From Polyangiaceae bacterium (GTDB lineage Bacteria > Myxococcota_A > Polyangia > Polyangiales > Polyangiaceae), in NCBI GenBank assembly GCA_019637265.1, contig JAHBVY010000013.1, positions 32,934 through 96,933 of the forward strand: 64,000 nt of DNA, written 5' to 3'. Position numbers and translations under genes: made by a program. Each line of letters begins with the position of its first letter. Position 1 is the first letter of the stretch. Positions 34,182-42,784 of this stretch are shown here, one piece after another. The notes under the pieces are model-generated. The model did no database searches. It worked only from the letters and a program-made list of their open reading frames with translations, and was not told the DNA's origin.

Positions 34182-36002
34182 CTGGTTGTCCAGGCGGTTG
34201 GGCGGCACGGCGACTTGCTCCAGATCGCGCGGCAACACGAAGGCCGCGGCCAGCGTCTCGCTGGTGAGGTAGCGCAGGTTCGGGACGTTCACCTCGCGCG
34301 GCGCCGTGAACGGCGCCTTCTTGGCGAGCACGAAGCCCCACTCGCCGAAGGCGGGGACGAACACATGGTAAGGTGCCGTGATGAACCCCACCTCGCGCAG
34401 CGTGGTCTCGATGCACCAGAAGGCCTTCAGCGCGAACATCGGGCTGGTGCTCTGCACCACCAGCGCGCCGTCGTCAGCCAGCCGCTCGAATACCGTACGG
34501 TAAAAGCGCGTGGAGTAGAGCTTGCCGAGCGAGTAGTTGGTGGGATCCGGGAAGTCGAGCAAGATGACGTCGAACTGCTCGCCGCTGTCGCGGAACCAGG
34601 GCATGGCGTCGGTGTTGGTGATGTGCACGCGGGGGTCGAGCAGGGAGCGCTGGTTCAACAGGACCAGGCGCGGGTGCTCCTGGCCCAGCCGCGTCATCGC
34701 TGGATCCAGGTCGACTAAATCCACGCGGGAAACATCAGGCCAGCGCAGCACCTCGCGCGCCGCGAGGCCGTCGCCGCCGCCGCCGATGGCCACCTTCGCG
34801 TGGCGCGCCGCCGCGAGCATCCCTGGGTGCACCAGCGCCTCGTGGTAGCGGTGCTCGTCGTGAGAATCGAACTGCAGGTTGCCGTTCAGTTGGAGCTGAA
34901 ACGGGCTGCCCGGCGCGGCGCCCGGCGCCTCGGTGAGCACGATGCGCTGGTAGCGCGAGTCCTCGGCGTAGAACACCTTGCCCGGGAACAGCGCCTGCTC
35001 CGCCAGCCCCGTCACGCGGTCCGCTTGCATGAGCCCCAGCGCGAGCACCCCCATCACCACCAGCGCGCGCAGCCGAGCGCCCCCGAGCGCGCGCGTCTCG
35101 GACGCGTCCGAGCCGGGGAGCACCCAAGTGGAGGCGAGGCCCACCGCCGCGTTGAGCAACCCACAGGCGAGCGAGCTCCGCACCAGGCCCAGGTTCGGCA
35201 CCAAGAGCAGGCTGAAGCCGAGCGAGCCGAGCAGCGCGCCCGCGTAGTCGAAGCTGAGCGCCCGCGCGATCAGCTCCTTGAAGGACAACTGACGACCGAG
35301 CAGCCGCATCAAGAGCGGCAGCTCGAGGCCTACCAGGGTGCCCACCACGATCACCATCCCGTACAAAATGAAGCGGAACGACGCCGTGTAGGAGAACGCC
35401 AAGAACAAGAGCGGCGCGCTGAGCCCTCCGATCAGCGCCGCGGCCAGCTCCACGTCGATGAAGCGCAGCGCGAGCCGCCGGTCGACGAAGCGCGAGATGT
35501 ACGCGCCGAGCCCGAGCGCCGAGAGGTACAGGCCGATGATGGTGGAGAACTGAGTGACCGAGTCGCCGAGCACGTAGCTCGCGACCGCCGCCATCACGAG
35601 CTCGTAGATGAGCCCGGCGGTGGCGATCACCAGCACCATCGCGAGCACCGCGGCCTGGTTGATCGACTTCGCCTGGCCCGGCCCCTCGGGCCCCCAGCCC
35701 GTGGCAGCGCCGCCAGCATCAGCGCCGCCGGGGGGCGCTGCGCTCGCCGCAGCTCCGGGGGGCGCAGCGCCTACGGAGCCATCGGACGCAGCGCCCGCGG
35801 CGCCACCTGGGCTCGGCTGAGCGCCGGTGTCGTCTGCCGAGTCGCTGGCCGCGGCAGCTTCGGGTAAGCCCTGCGCTGCCCCGGCTGAACCCTGCGCTTC
35901 CCCAGTTGAGCTCTGCGCTTCCCTAGAACCCCGCGCCTCCCCAGGACCGCAGGGCAGGGCGTCAGCCGCCGACTGCGGACGCGATGATGATGCTGAGGCC
36001 AA
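34137..36002 (-). CDS. Membrane-bound polyamine aminopropyltransferase-like protein
   Basis: 621 aa. A low-complexity Ala/Gly/Pro tail (1-110) is followed by about seven transmembrane helices (115-330) and a soluble Rossmann domain (340-560). That domain carries the SAM-binding signature IGGGGDGLAAREVLRW, the acidic LVDLDPAM and DVILLDFPDPTN, as in spermidine synthases. Membrane-fused versions of this family are widespread, but what they transfer is unsettled. The apparent TTG start at 36002 overlaps the DUF350 gene end by 41 bp; no better in-frame start was found before the first helix. It is probably translated with DUF350. Confidence 0.85.
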   Translation of the reverse strand: MASASSSRPQSAADALPCGPGEARGSREAQSSTGEAQGSAGAAQGLPEAAAASDSADDTGAQPSPGGAAGAASDGSVGAAPPGAAASAAPPGGADAGGAATGWGPEGPGQAKSINQAAVLAMVLVIATAGLIYELVMAAVASYVLGDSVTQFSTIIGLYLSALGLGAYISRFVDRRLALRFIDVELAAALIGGLSAPLLFLAFSYTASFRFILYGMVIVVGTLVGLELPLLMRLLGRQLSFKELIARALSFDYAGALLGSLGFSLLLVPNLGLVRSSLACGLLNAAVGLASTWVLPGSDASETRALGGARLRALVVMGVLALGLMQADRVTGLAEQALFPGKVFYAEDSRYQRIVLTEAPGAAPGSPFQLQLNGNLQFDSHDEHRYHEALVHPGMLAAARHAKVAIGGGGDGLAAREVLRWPDVSRVDLVDLDPAMTRLGQEHPRLVLLNQRSLLDPRVHITNTDAMPWFRDSGEQFDVILLDFPDPTNYSLGKLYSTRFYRTVFERLADDGALVVQSTSPMFALKAFWCIETTLREVGFITAPYHVFVPAFGEWGFVLAKKAPFTAPREVNVPNLRYLTSETLAAAFVLPRDLEQVAVPPNRLDNQALVHFYLDAWARWN

Positions 36003-36186
36003 GGATGACCGACCCGATCAGCACGGCGAGGGCGGTGTTCTGATCCTCTTCGATTTCCTTACGGATGGAGAAGGGCGTGACCATCCGAATGATCACGAAG
36101 CTGATGGCGAACATCACGATGCCGATCAGGCAGTAGACGAGCGACGCGACCAGCGTCTTAACGAACGGTGCCAAGCTGAGATCCAT
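35962..36186 (-). CDS. DUF350 small membrane protein
   Basis: 74 aa. The start MDLSLAPFVKTL follows a purine-rich ribosome site. Two transmembrane helices (FVKTLVASLVYCLIGIVMFA and TALAVLIGSVILGLSIIIAS) flank the conserved IRMVTPFSIRKEIEEDQNTA loop, which matches the DUF350 family. DUF350 genes commonly sit next to membrane aminopropyltransferase-like genes, as here where the two overlap. The biochemical role is unknown; a channel or envelope-stress role has been suggested for relatives. Confidence 0.82.
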   Translation of the reverse strand: MDLSLAPFVKTLVASLVYCLIGIVMFAISFVIIRMVTPFSIRKEIEEDQNTALAVLIGSVILGLSIIIASAVGG

Positions 36187-36468
36187 CTTGATCGCCTTCC
36201 TCCTCGACGGGCCTGACCTAGGCCGCGCCTCGGTGCACGGAGAGCCGCCACCGCGGAGCGCCTCGGCCCTGAGGACCGCCGCCAGCCGACAGTTATCACA
36301 CTCCCACTCGAAAGTACCCCGTCTCGCACGGAGCCTCGCTTTTCCGCAGCGCTCACCGTGGGAGCCGCCGCGACTTTCGTCGCTGCTGCAGGATCCTCCC
36401 ACGGTTCCCTGGTGCGCCGACGGTCGGGGAGTGCCTACTCGTGAGGGCAAGCGAGGGTTTGCCAAGGG

Positions 36469-36485
36469 TTTTTTGGGGGTTTGGC
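36469..36485 (+). repeat. G-tract element copy 13 (+ orientation)
   Basis: TTTTTTGGGGGTTTGGC, identical to copy 1. It pairs with the inverted copy about 100 bp downstream with no gene between. The whole 515-bp gap 36187-36701 has no gene. Confidence 0.72.
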
Positions 36486-36587
36486 GTGGCGCAGGGGGGC
36501 GACGGGGGAGTCACTCGGAGGTGCGCCTTCACACCACCGCGAAAGGGCACCCGCCCCAGCGCGCAGGGCGGTGACACCCAGCGACCT

Positions 36588-36602
36588 GCCAAGCCCCCAA
36601 AC
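36588..36602 (-). repeat. G-tract element copy 14 (- orientation)
   Basis: GCCAAGCCCCCAAAC, followed by CTGATCCC. Partner of 36469-36485. Confidence 0.68.
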
Positions 36603-36701
36603 CTGATCCCTGAGCAGAGCCGGGGTGCGCCCGTGTGCCGCGGGAGAAAATAGTGCTCCAGCGCACGCCTCGGCTATGCTGGCGCCGGAGGGAGGCTGAC
36701 T

Positions 36702-37502
36702 GTGTTGGTGCTTTTGGGCCCGCCGTTCGAGGGGCGAAACGATCAGTACGACGAGCTCGCTCGGATGACGGGGCTCGTGGCGTACGAGCTCCGCACCAAG
36801 CTCAAGCCGGATACCTGGGGTGTGGTGCGCGCCCTCGGCGACCAGGCGCAGGCCAGCGCGCTCCGCGATCGGCTCATGGCGGCGGGTTATCGGTCGGCGG
36901 TGGTCGACGCGCTGGTGGCGCACGACCCGGAGCGCCCCATCGTCACCCTGCGCGCGCTCTCGAGCGACGAGCAGGGCCTCACGCTCCACCTCCAGAGTCG
37001 CAGCATGAGCATCCCTTGGGGGGCGCTGCTCGTCGTGGTGCAGGGGCAAGTCACCGTGGAGCCGGTCAAGGCGCGCGGCAGCAGCACCACGCTGCGCGCG
37101 GTGAAGCCGAGCACCGCTGAAATCGAGAGCTTCCGCGAGAGCTTGGCGACGGCGCCCACGGAGGCCTACCTCGCGGCGGACATCCACTTCATCACCGTGC
37201 CCTGGATCGCGCGGGTGGACACCCGGAGCTTCGATTTCGGTGATTCTCGCGGCACGCCCCCAGAGCAGCTGGAGCGGCTGGTGAGCTGGCTCACGGCCCA
37301 AGGCGGTGTGCGGGTGGATGCTGGCGCGCGGAGCTCGAGCGTCCAGGCCTTCACGGAGCCGCCGGGCCGCGCGCGGATCACCCCGAGCCCTGGCGCCCCC
37401 GCGAGGCGCGGCGCCGACGAGCCGACGCCGAAGTTCGACGCCTACTCGCGTTTGATCGCCGAGGCCGAGCGCCGGGCCCGAGACGAAGGAGCGCGCGTTT
37501 AG
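36702..37502 (+). CDS. Uncharacterised soluble protein
   Basis: 266 aa; GTG start with GGAGG about 8 bp before it. No signal peptide, no transmembrane segment. It has an N-terminal alpha/beta segment (LVAYELRTKLKPDTWGVVRALGDQAQASALRDRLMAAG resembles a small ferredoxin-like or hinge domain) and a central beta-rich domain with SIPWGALLVVVQGQVT; the last 40 residues are disordered, Pro/Arg-rich. The family was not recognised. It is the first of a rightward gene run, diverging from DUF350, with the TPR/PEGA gene about 100 bp later. Confidence 0.72.
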   Translation: MLVLLGPPFEGRNDQYDELARMTGLVAYELRTKLKPDTWGVVRALGDQAQASALRDRLMAAGYRSAVVDALVAHDPERPIVTLRALSSDEQGLTLHLQSRSMSIPWGALLVVVQGQVTVEPVKARGSSTTLRAVKPSTAEIESFRESLATAPTEAYLAADIHFITVPWIARVDTRSFDFGDSRGTPPEQLERLVSWLTAQGGVRVDAGARSSSVQAFTEPPGRARITPSPGAPARRGADEPTPKFDAYSRLIAEAERRARDEGARV

Positions 37503-37608
37503 CGTGCCTTTGGGCGAGCGCGAGGCTCGCCCCTCGGGGTACACTCGAGCGTCCCCCCGTGATGCTGGGGGCTTCTGTTCCGTTCGCGTTGCTTGTAGGA
37601 GTGCGCTC

Positions 37609-38619
37609 ATGCCCCGCCCCTTCACTCACAGACTCTTGATCGCGCTGGCCTGCGCCGGCGCCGTCGCGCCCGCCTTTGGGCCGACCGACGCCGCCGCTCA
37701 GAGCGAGGACGAGCTCGCCAAGGCGCGGCGCGCGTTCCGCCAGGGGCTCAGCCTGGAGGCCGCGGGGGACTGGGCGGGCGCGCTCGCCAAGTTCGAGGAG
37801 GTGGCGCGGGTGCGGCTCACACCGCAGGTGCGTTTCCATATGGCTCGCTGCAAGGAGGAGCTGGGGCGCCTGAACGAGGCGCTCGGTGAGTACCGGCTGG
37901 CGGAGTACGAGGCGGAGGAAGCCGGCGCGAAGGAGCTGGCTGAGATCAGCGCCGCGCGCGAGAAGCTGGAGGCGCGGGTGCCCAAGCTGCTCATCTCGCG
38001 CGGCGAGGGCCTGGCGAGCGCGCGCATCGAGCTGGACGGCGTGCAGCTGGGCGCCGCGCAGCTCGGCAAGGAGGTCTCGGTGGATCCGGGGACCCACACC
38101 ATCTTGGTGCGGCTGGCCGGTGGCGAGCGCTTCGAGCAGCAAGTGGAGGTGGCCGAGGGCGAGGTGAAGGAGGTGGAGCTGGTCATCCCAGATGACTTGA
38201 TCCCCGCGCCCACGGACGGCCCGCCGCCGGACGACTCGGACGATCCGTCCGGGGTGCCTGACGTCGCGGCGGAGCCTGGCTCGCCGCTGCCTTGGATCAT
38301 CGGGGGAGTGGGCGCGGCGAGCCTGGTGGCTTCGGGGGTCTTCTACCTGATGATGAACGGCGTCGAGAACGAGCTGAACGACGGCTGCCGCGGCAGCGTC
38401 TGCCCACAGTCCCTCGAAGACAAGCAGTCGAGCGGTGAAACGTACGCGATGCTGACCAATGTGACGCTCGGGGTCGGCCTGGTCGGCCTCGGTGTGGCCG
38501 CGGTGATGTTGCTCACCCAGGGTGAGTCGTCGCCAGCCCCGGCGGACGCTCGCGGTCTCCGAGTGGACGTGGGCAGCAGCTCGGCTTTCTCTGGCGTCAC
38601 GCTGCGAGGGAGCTTCTGA
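37609..38619 (+). CDS. Exported TPR/PEGA-domain protein
   Basis: 336 aa; ATG preceded by AGGAG at 8 bp. A signal peptide ends near AAAQ. Two TPR-like helical repeats follow (AFRQGLSLEAAGDWAGALAKFEEVARV and MARCKEELGRLNEALGEYRLAEYEA), then a PEGA-type beta domain (ARIELDGVQLG..VDPGTHTILVR). The C-terminus has an acidic Pro-rich linker and two transmembrane segments near 270 and 310. The architecture is common in myxobacterial envelope proteins of unknown role. The stop overlaps the next ATG (TGATG). Confidence 0.8.
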   Translation: MPRPFTHRLLIALACAGAVAPAFGPTDAAAQSEDELAKARRAFRQGLSLEAAGDWAGALAKFEEVARVRLTPQVRFHMARCKEELGRLNEALGEYRLAEYEAEEAGAKELAEISAAREKLEARVPKLLISRGEGLASARIELDGVQLGAAQLGKEVSVDPGTHTILVRLAGGERFEQQVEVAEGEVKEVELVIPDDLIPAPTDGPPPDDSDDPSGVPDVAAEPGSPLPWIIGGVGAASLVASGVFYLMMNGVENELNDGCRGSVCPQSLEDKQSSGETYAMLTNVTLGVGLVGLGVAAVMLLTQGESSPAPADARGLRVDVGSSSAFSGVTLRGSF

Positions 38620-39974
38620 TGATGACACGCCCAATTCACGCACAGGTCTCTGGCGCCCCCCGCGCTCGACGCATGAACCTGGGTGCTCGGTTTGGCCTCG
38701 GCTTGGGCCTCACGGCGGCCACGTTCGCGCTCTTCAGTGGCTGCTCGTTCCCCGAGCACGACTTCATCCCGGATAGCGAGTTCCACAACAACGGTGGTGC
38801 TGCCGGCAACGGCGGCAACGGCGCGACGGCGGGCAATGGCGCGGGCGGCAGCGGCGGCGTGGCTGGCAACGGCGCGACCGGCGGCGTGGCTGGCAATGGC
38901 GCAACGGGCGGCGTGGCGGGCAATGGCGCGACCGGCGGGGTGGCGGGCACCGGCGCAGGAGGTAGCGGGGGCTCGGGGGAGACGAACTGCCACAACGGGA
39001 TCGATGACGACGAAGATGGCCTGATCGACTGCGCGGATCCGGACTGCGTGGGCGCGGGTTACGAGTGCGTCAACCTGCCTGACGGTTGGAGCGGCCCAGT
39101 GGCGGCGCAGGAGGGTCCGTTCGGGTCGACCCCCACGGCGTGCGGTGGGCAGTACCCAACCGTTGAAATCAGCGCGTTCAGCCAGCCGAACCAGCCAGCC
39201 AACTGCGCCGCCTGCAACTGTGGCACGCCCAATGGCGCTGCCTGCGGTCTGCCGGTCAACTGCGAGGCCACTCAGGATTGCCCTGGCATCATTCCAGAGA
39301 ACTACGGGCTGCACCGCGGTCTGAGTTTGTGGGTGGCGGCCGGTTGCAGTGGGGCAGGTGCCTGGTCGTTTCCTGTCTCGGCGACGTGTCAGAGCTTCTC
39401 GTTGGAGCCAGGCTCTCCGCCCGAGGCACCCGTGAGCGCTGAGGCGAACGCGCCCGTGGTCACCGGCGGCAGCTGCCTGCCGAGCGGAGGCGGCTCCCTG
39501 GGTGGCGATCCCTGGAGCATCCGGGTGCGCGGCTGCGGGCCGACGGCGCTCGAAGGTGGTGGCTGTGGGGGCACCAACACCTGCCTACCCCCCGCGGCGG
39601 CCGCCTTCGATCGCGGCGTGTGCGTGTATCGGGACGGCGATCACGACTGCCCCAGCCCGTTCGACGCCAAGAGGACTTACTATCGGAACTTCGTCGACGA
39701 GCGGGTGTGCACGCCGTGCAGCTGCGGCGCACCGAGTGGCGTCGAGTGCGCCGGGGACAAAGTGGACATCTGGTCGGGCGGGGGCTGCATCGGTACGCCG
39801 CACGCCACCGTGACCGACCCGGGCACCACCTGCACCCCGGCCGCCCCGGGGCTGACGCTCTCCTTCCGCTACACGCCGGGCACCCCCACGGGTGGCAGCT
39901 GCGCGCCGAGCGGTGGGCAGTCGACGGGCACCGCCACGGCGACCGATCCGGTCACCTTCTGTTGCAAGAACTGA
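38619..39974 (+). CDS. Gly/Asn/Ala-repeat lipoprotein
   Basis: 451 aa; the start at 38619 overlaps the previous stop (an ATG at 38673 would also give a full signal peptide). Lipobox ALFSGCS. The tether has four to five copies of the 9-residue unit GNGATGGVA, a 27-bp DNA repeat. Then comes CHNGIDDDEDGLIDCADPDC, a Ca-binding-like Cys loop typical of myxobacterial surface proteins, and a Cys-rich C-terminal region with two similar halves (each with an SCxPSGG turn). No enzymatic motif. Coupled to the TPR/PEGA gene. Confidence 0.75.
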   Translation: MMTRPIHAQVSGAPRARRMNLGARFGLGLGLTAATFALFSGCSFPEHDFIPDSEFHNNGGAAGNGGNGATAGNGAGGSGGVAGNGATGGVAGNGATGGVAGNGATGGVAGTGAGGSGGSGETNCHNGIDDDEDGLIDCADPDCVGAGYECVNLPDGWSGPVAAQEGPFGSTPTACGGQYPTVEISAFSQPNQPANCAACNCGTPNGAACGLPVNCEATQDCPGIIPENYGLHRGLSLWVAAGCSGAGAWSFPVSATCQSFSLEPGSPPEAPVSAEANAPVVTGGSCLPSGGGSLGGDPWSIRVRGCGPTALEGGGCGGTNTCLPPAAAAFDRGVCVYRDGDHDCPSPFDAKRTYYRNFVDERVCTPCSCGAPSGVECAGDKVDIWSGGGCIGTPHATVTDPGTTCTPAAPGLTLSFRYTPGTPTGGSCAPSGGQSTGTATATDPVTFCCKN

Positions 39975-39991
39975 GCTCCACTCATCGGCGC

Positions 39992-40146
39992 GGCGCAGTG
40001 CATCTGGTAGGCGCAGTGCATCTGGTAGGCGCAGTGCATCTGGTAGGCGCAGTGCATCTGGTAGGCGCAGTGCATCTGGTAGGCGCAGTGCATCTGGTAG
40101 GCGCAGTGCATCTGGTAGGCGCAGTGCATCCGGCAGGCGCAGTGCG
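39992..40146. repeat. 18-bp tandem repeat array, eight full copies plus a partial ninth
   Basis: Unit GGCGCAGTGCATCTGGTA. Copies 1-7 are identical (39992-40117), copy 8 has two changes (TCCGGCA end), and a partial ninth ends 15 bp before the GTG of the FAD oxidoreductase. The array starts 17 bp after the lipoprotein stop. No spacers, so not CRISPR; all three reading frames crossing it are shadows. Confidence 0.95.
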
Positions 40147-40161
40147 AGTGATCGAGGGCGC

Positions 40162-41769
40162 GTGAACGAGGCCTCGCGGCGCGATCTGCTCCGGCTCTTG
40201 CTGGGGGCGCCGCTCGCGGCCCTTGGCTGCGAGCGGGGCCTGCCCCGGCGTAAAATCCCTGGGGAAATTGTCGGCGGCAGCGTGGACCTGGGGCATCGCC
40301 TGCGGGGCTCGGCGGTGGAGCAGGCGCGCGGCGCGCCGCGGCGGGTGGGGGTCGCCATCGTGGGGGCAGGCCCGAGCGGCCTCTCGGCCGCGTGGCGCCT
40401 GGAGCGTCAGGGGGTGACAGACTACGTGGTGCTCGAGCTGGAGGGACAGCCTGGGGGCACCTCCGCTTATGGGACGAGCGGCGTGGTGCCGTACCCCTGG
40501 GGCGCTCACTACGTCCCTGTCCCGAGCCGTGAGAACCGCGCGCTGGTGGCGCTGCTCTCGGAGATGAAGGCGCTCGAGGGCGACCTCCGCGGCGAGCCGG
40601 AGGCGCTGGAGGAGCTCATCGTACGAGAGCCTGACGAGCGGCTGTTCATCGACGGACGCTGGCATCAAGGCCTGTTCCCCGCCGCCGGCGCCAGCGCCGA
40701 AGACCTCGCGGATCTGCGGCGCTTCGAGGCGGAGATCGCGCGTTGGTCGCGCTTCCGCGACGCGAAGGGGCGGCGCGCGTTCGCGCTCCCGATGGCGCTC
40801 TCGTCCGATGCGCCGGAGGTGAAGGCGCTCGATAAAAAGAGCGCCGCGGACTTCCTCACCGAGCACGGCGTGCGCTCACAGCGTGTCCGCTGGTACGTCG
40901 AGTACGCGACCCGCGACGACTACGGACTCGACCTCGCCCACACCAGCGCCTGGGCCATGCTCTTCTACTTCTGCAGCCGCGGGTTGGGTGGCCCCGAGGG
41001 GGCCCAGTTCATCACCTGGCCGGAGGGTAACGGGCGGCTCGTGAAGCACCTGGTGGAGGTGGTCGGGCCGCGCCTCGCGCTGAGCCAGCTGGTGACGGAC
41101 ATCGTGCCGAAGGAGACGGAGGTGGAGCTCGCCGTCTACTCACCGGACACCGGCCTCACGCGCTACGTCGCCGAGCAGGTCATCTTGGCGCTCCCGAAGT
41201 TCGTGGCTGCGCGGGTGGTGCGCCCGCTGCGCGAACAGCAGGGCGCGCTGGGTGACTTCAGCTACGGCGCTTGGATGGTGGCCAACCTGCACGTCTCGAG
41301 GCAGCCCAAGAGCGTGGGCTTCGAGCAGGCGTGGGACAACGTCATCTACGACAGCCCCGCGCTCGGCTACGTGGTCGCCACCCACCAAACCCTGCGAGAC
41401 CGCGGGCCCAGCGTGTGGACTTACTATCATCCCTTCACCGACGCGGATCCGAAGCAGGCGCGCGAGCGGCTCCTGGCGGCGGACCACGCGGGGCTCGTCG
41501 ATTCGATCTTGGTGGACCTCCGGCGCGCTCACCCCGACATCGAGGACGTGGTGGAGCGCATCGACGTGTGGCGTTGGGGGCACGCGATGGTCAGGCCTAC
41601 GCCCGGATTCATCTGGGGCGCCTCTCGGGCGCGCGCGGCGGAGCCGCTCGGCCGTCTCCACTTCGCCCACTCGGATCTCTCCGGGCTCGCGCTGTTCGAG
41701 GAGGCGCAGTACCGCGGCGTGATGGCGGCGGACGCCGTGCTGCGTCAGCGCGGGCGCGAGCCGGTTTGA
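40162..41769 (+). CDS. Tat-exported FAD-dependent oxidoreductase (amine-oxidase-like), lipoprotein
   Basis: 535 aa. The GTG at 40162 has GAGGG just upstream and gives a twin-arginine signal SRRDLLRLLLGAPLAALGC (5-23) with a lipobox Cys23. The frame runs open upstream through the 18-bp array, but only as simple repeats. The FAD dinucleotide motif VAIVGAGPSGLSAAWRLE (64-81) and GQPGGTS place it in the flavin amine oxidase/protoporphyrinogen oxidase-like group. A Tat signal means it is exported folded with its FAD. The substrate is unknown; proximity to the aminopropyltransferase-like gene makes a polyamine plausible but unproven. Confidence 0.85.
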   Translation: MNEASRRDLLRLLLGAPLAALGCERGLPRRKIPGEIVGGSVDLGHRLRGSAVEQARGAPRRVGVAIVGAGPSGLSAAWRLERQGVTDYVVLELEGQPGGTSAYGTSGVVPYPWGAHYVPVPSRENRALVALLSEMKALEGDLRGEPEALEELIVREPDERLFIDGRWHQGLFPAAGASAEDLADLRRFEAEIARWSRFRDAKGRRAFALPMALSSDAPEVKALDKKSAADFLTEHGVRSQRVRWYVEYATRDDYGLDLAHTSAWAMLFYFCSRGLGGPEGAQFITWPEGNGRLVKHLVEVVGPRLALSQLVTDIVPKETEVELAVYSPDTGLTRYVAEQVILALPKFVAARVVRPLREQQGALGDFSYGAWMVANLHVSRQPKSVGFEQAWDNVIYDSPALGYVVATHQTLRDRGPSVWTYYHPFTDADPKQARERLLAADHAGLVDSILVDLRRAHPDIEDVVERIDVWRWGHAMVRPTPGFIWGASRARAAEPLGRLHFAHSDLSGLALFEEAQYRGVMAADAVLRQRGREPV

Positions 41770-41960
41770 CGCGGCGCTCAGCCGATCGCCGCTCGGCGCG
41801 TGAAGCGGGAGTCGAACCGGCTCTTCGACGCCTCCAGACACCACTCGACGCTCTTCGGGGCCGCGCGGAACGCTCATTAGGACGAGGACCGTGACCACCG
41901 CGATGCCTGGCACATGAACCGCGTCTCTTGGGAGGCTCACGTCGTGTACTAGGAGGGAGT

Positions 41961-41977
41961 CGAACCCCCAAAAAAAC
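41961..41977 (-). repeat. G-tract element copy 15 (- orientation)
   Basis: CGAACCCCCAAAAAAAC. It overlaps a T-arm-like sequence (GGGGGTTCGACTCCC on the minus strand). The 307-bp gap 41770-42076 has no gene. Confidence 0.55.
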
Positions 41978-42076
41978 GGAGCGGCTCACGCCGTGGCTCC
42001 ACACCTCCTCGCTTGGCTCGGAGGAGTTTTGCCTGTCGCTCTGGTGACGAGTGAGCTGATGCGCTAGCTGACGCTC

Positions 42077-42619
42077 GTGAGCGTCGATGTGGAGCGGAGC
42101 GCGCCAGAGCCAAGGGTGGCCAAGTGGGTGGTGGGCGCGCTGACGGTGGTGGTGTGCCTGCTCGTGATGAGCGTGCTGTACGCCTTCCCGGGGCGCGCGT
42201 CGCCGGGTGAGCCAGGGATCCTCCCCACCTTGAACGCGGTGCTGAACGGCAGCGCGGCGGTGTTCCTGAGCCTCGGTTTTTACTTCATCAAGCGGGGCAG
42301 CCGCGAGGCGCATCGGCGCAGCATGCTGATGGCCACGGCGCTGTCGGGGGTGTTCTTGGTGACTTACCTGCTGCACCACGCGCAGGTGGGCAGTGTGCCT
42401 TTCCAAGGCCAGGGGGCGATCCGCGCGGTCTACTTCGCCATCCTGATCCCCCACGTGCTGCTCGCCACGGCGATGGTGCCGCTGGTCTTGCTGACGCTGT
42501 ATCGCGGGCTCAGCGGGCGCTTCCTGCAGCACAAGAAGGTGGCGCGCTACGCCTGGCCCATCTGGATGTTCGTGTCCGTGAGCGGCGTGGCGGTGTACTT
42601 CATGCTGTATCACCTGTAG
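42077..42619 (+). CDS. DUF420 membrane protein
   Basis: 180 aa, GTG start. Five hydrophobic segments. The conserved LPTLNAVLNGSAAVFLSLGFYFIKRG, H-x-R-x-M-x2-A (HRRSMLMATA) and FLVTYLLHH motifs are those of DUF420, whose members such as CtaM aid assembly of aa3 oxidases. No oxidase genes are in the window; the nearby Tat FAD oxidoreductase is the nearest redox partner. Confidence 0.88.
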   Translation: MSVDVERSAPEPRVAKWVVGALTVVVCLLVMSVLYAFPGRASPGEPGILPTLNAVLNGSAAVFLSLGFYFIKRGSREAHRRSMLMATALSGVFLVTYLLHHAQVGSVPFQGQGAIRAVYFAILIPHVLLATAMVPLVLLTLYRGLSGRFLQHKKVARYAWPIWMFVSVSGVAVYFMLYHL

Positions 42620-42660
42620 GGCGCTGCATAGGAGGGCGGCATCCCGACGAGGGTGTTGCG

Positions 42661-42684
42661 GCGGGCGGGTTTGAAACCCCCTAC
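42661..42684. repeat. REP-like hairpin, copy 2
   Basis: GCGGGCGGGTTTGAAACCCCCTAC: one arm intact, the other degenerate. It follows the DUF420 gene. Confidence 0.5.
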
Positions 42685-42738
42685 TAGCCATGGGTGACAC
42701 TGCGTCGTCAGGATGGCTAGTCAGAATAGCTGCCTCAT

Positions 42739-42754
42739 GGTTTGGGGGTTTGGC
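42739..42754 (+). repeat. G-tract element copy 16 (+ orientation)
   Basis: GGTTTGGGGGTTTGGC, 31 bp before the epimerase start; partner at 44203. Confidence 0.68.
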
Positions 42755-42784
42755 GTGTCCTTGCGAGGGTGATATGGGGCGGAG

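Noticed and set aside
39992..40146. CRISPR array
   Set aside because: The units are back-to-back with no spacers and no cas genes.
39892..40161. Open frame through the 18-bp array joined to the FAD oxidoreductase
   Set aside because: It would add a simple-repeat extension before a textbook twin-arginine signal; the GTG at 40162 fits better.
41790..41980. Intact tRNA genes
   Set aside because: Only T-arm-like motifs were found; acceptor and anticodon arms could not be paired.
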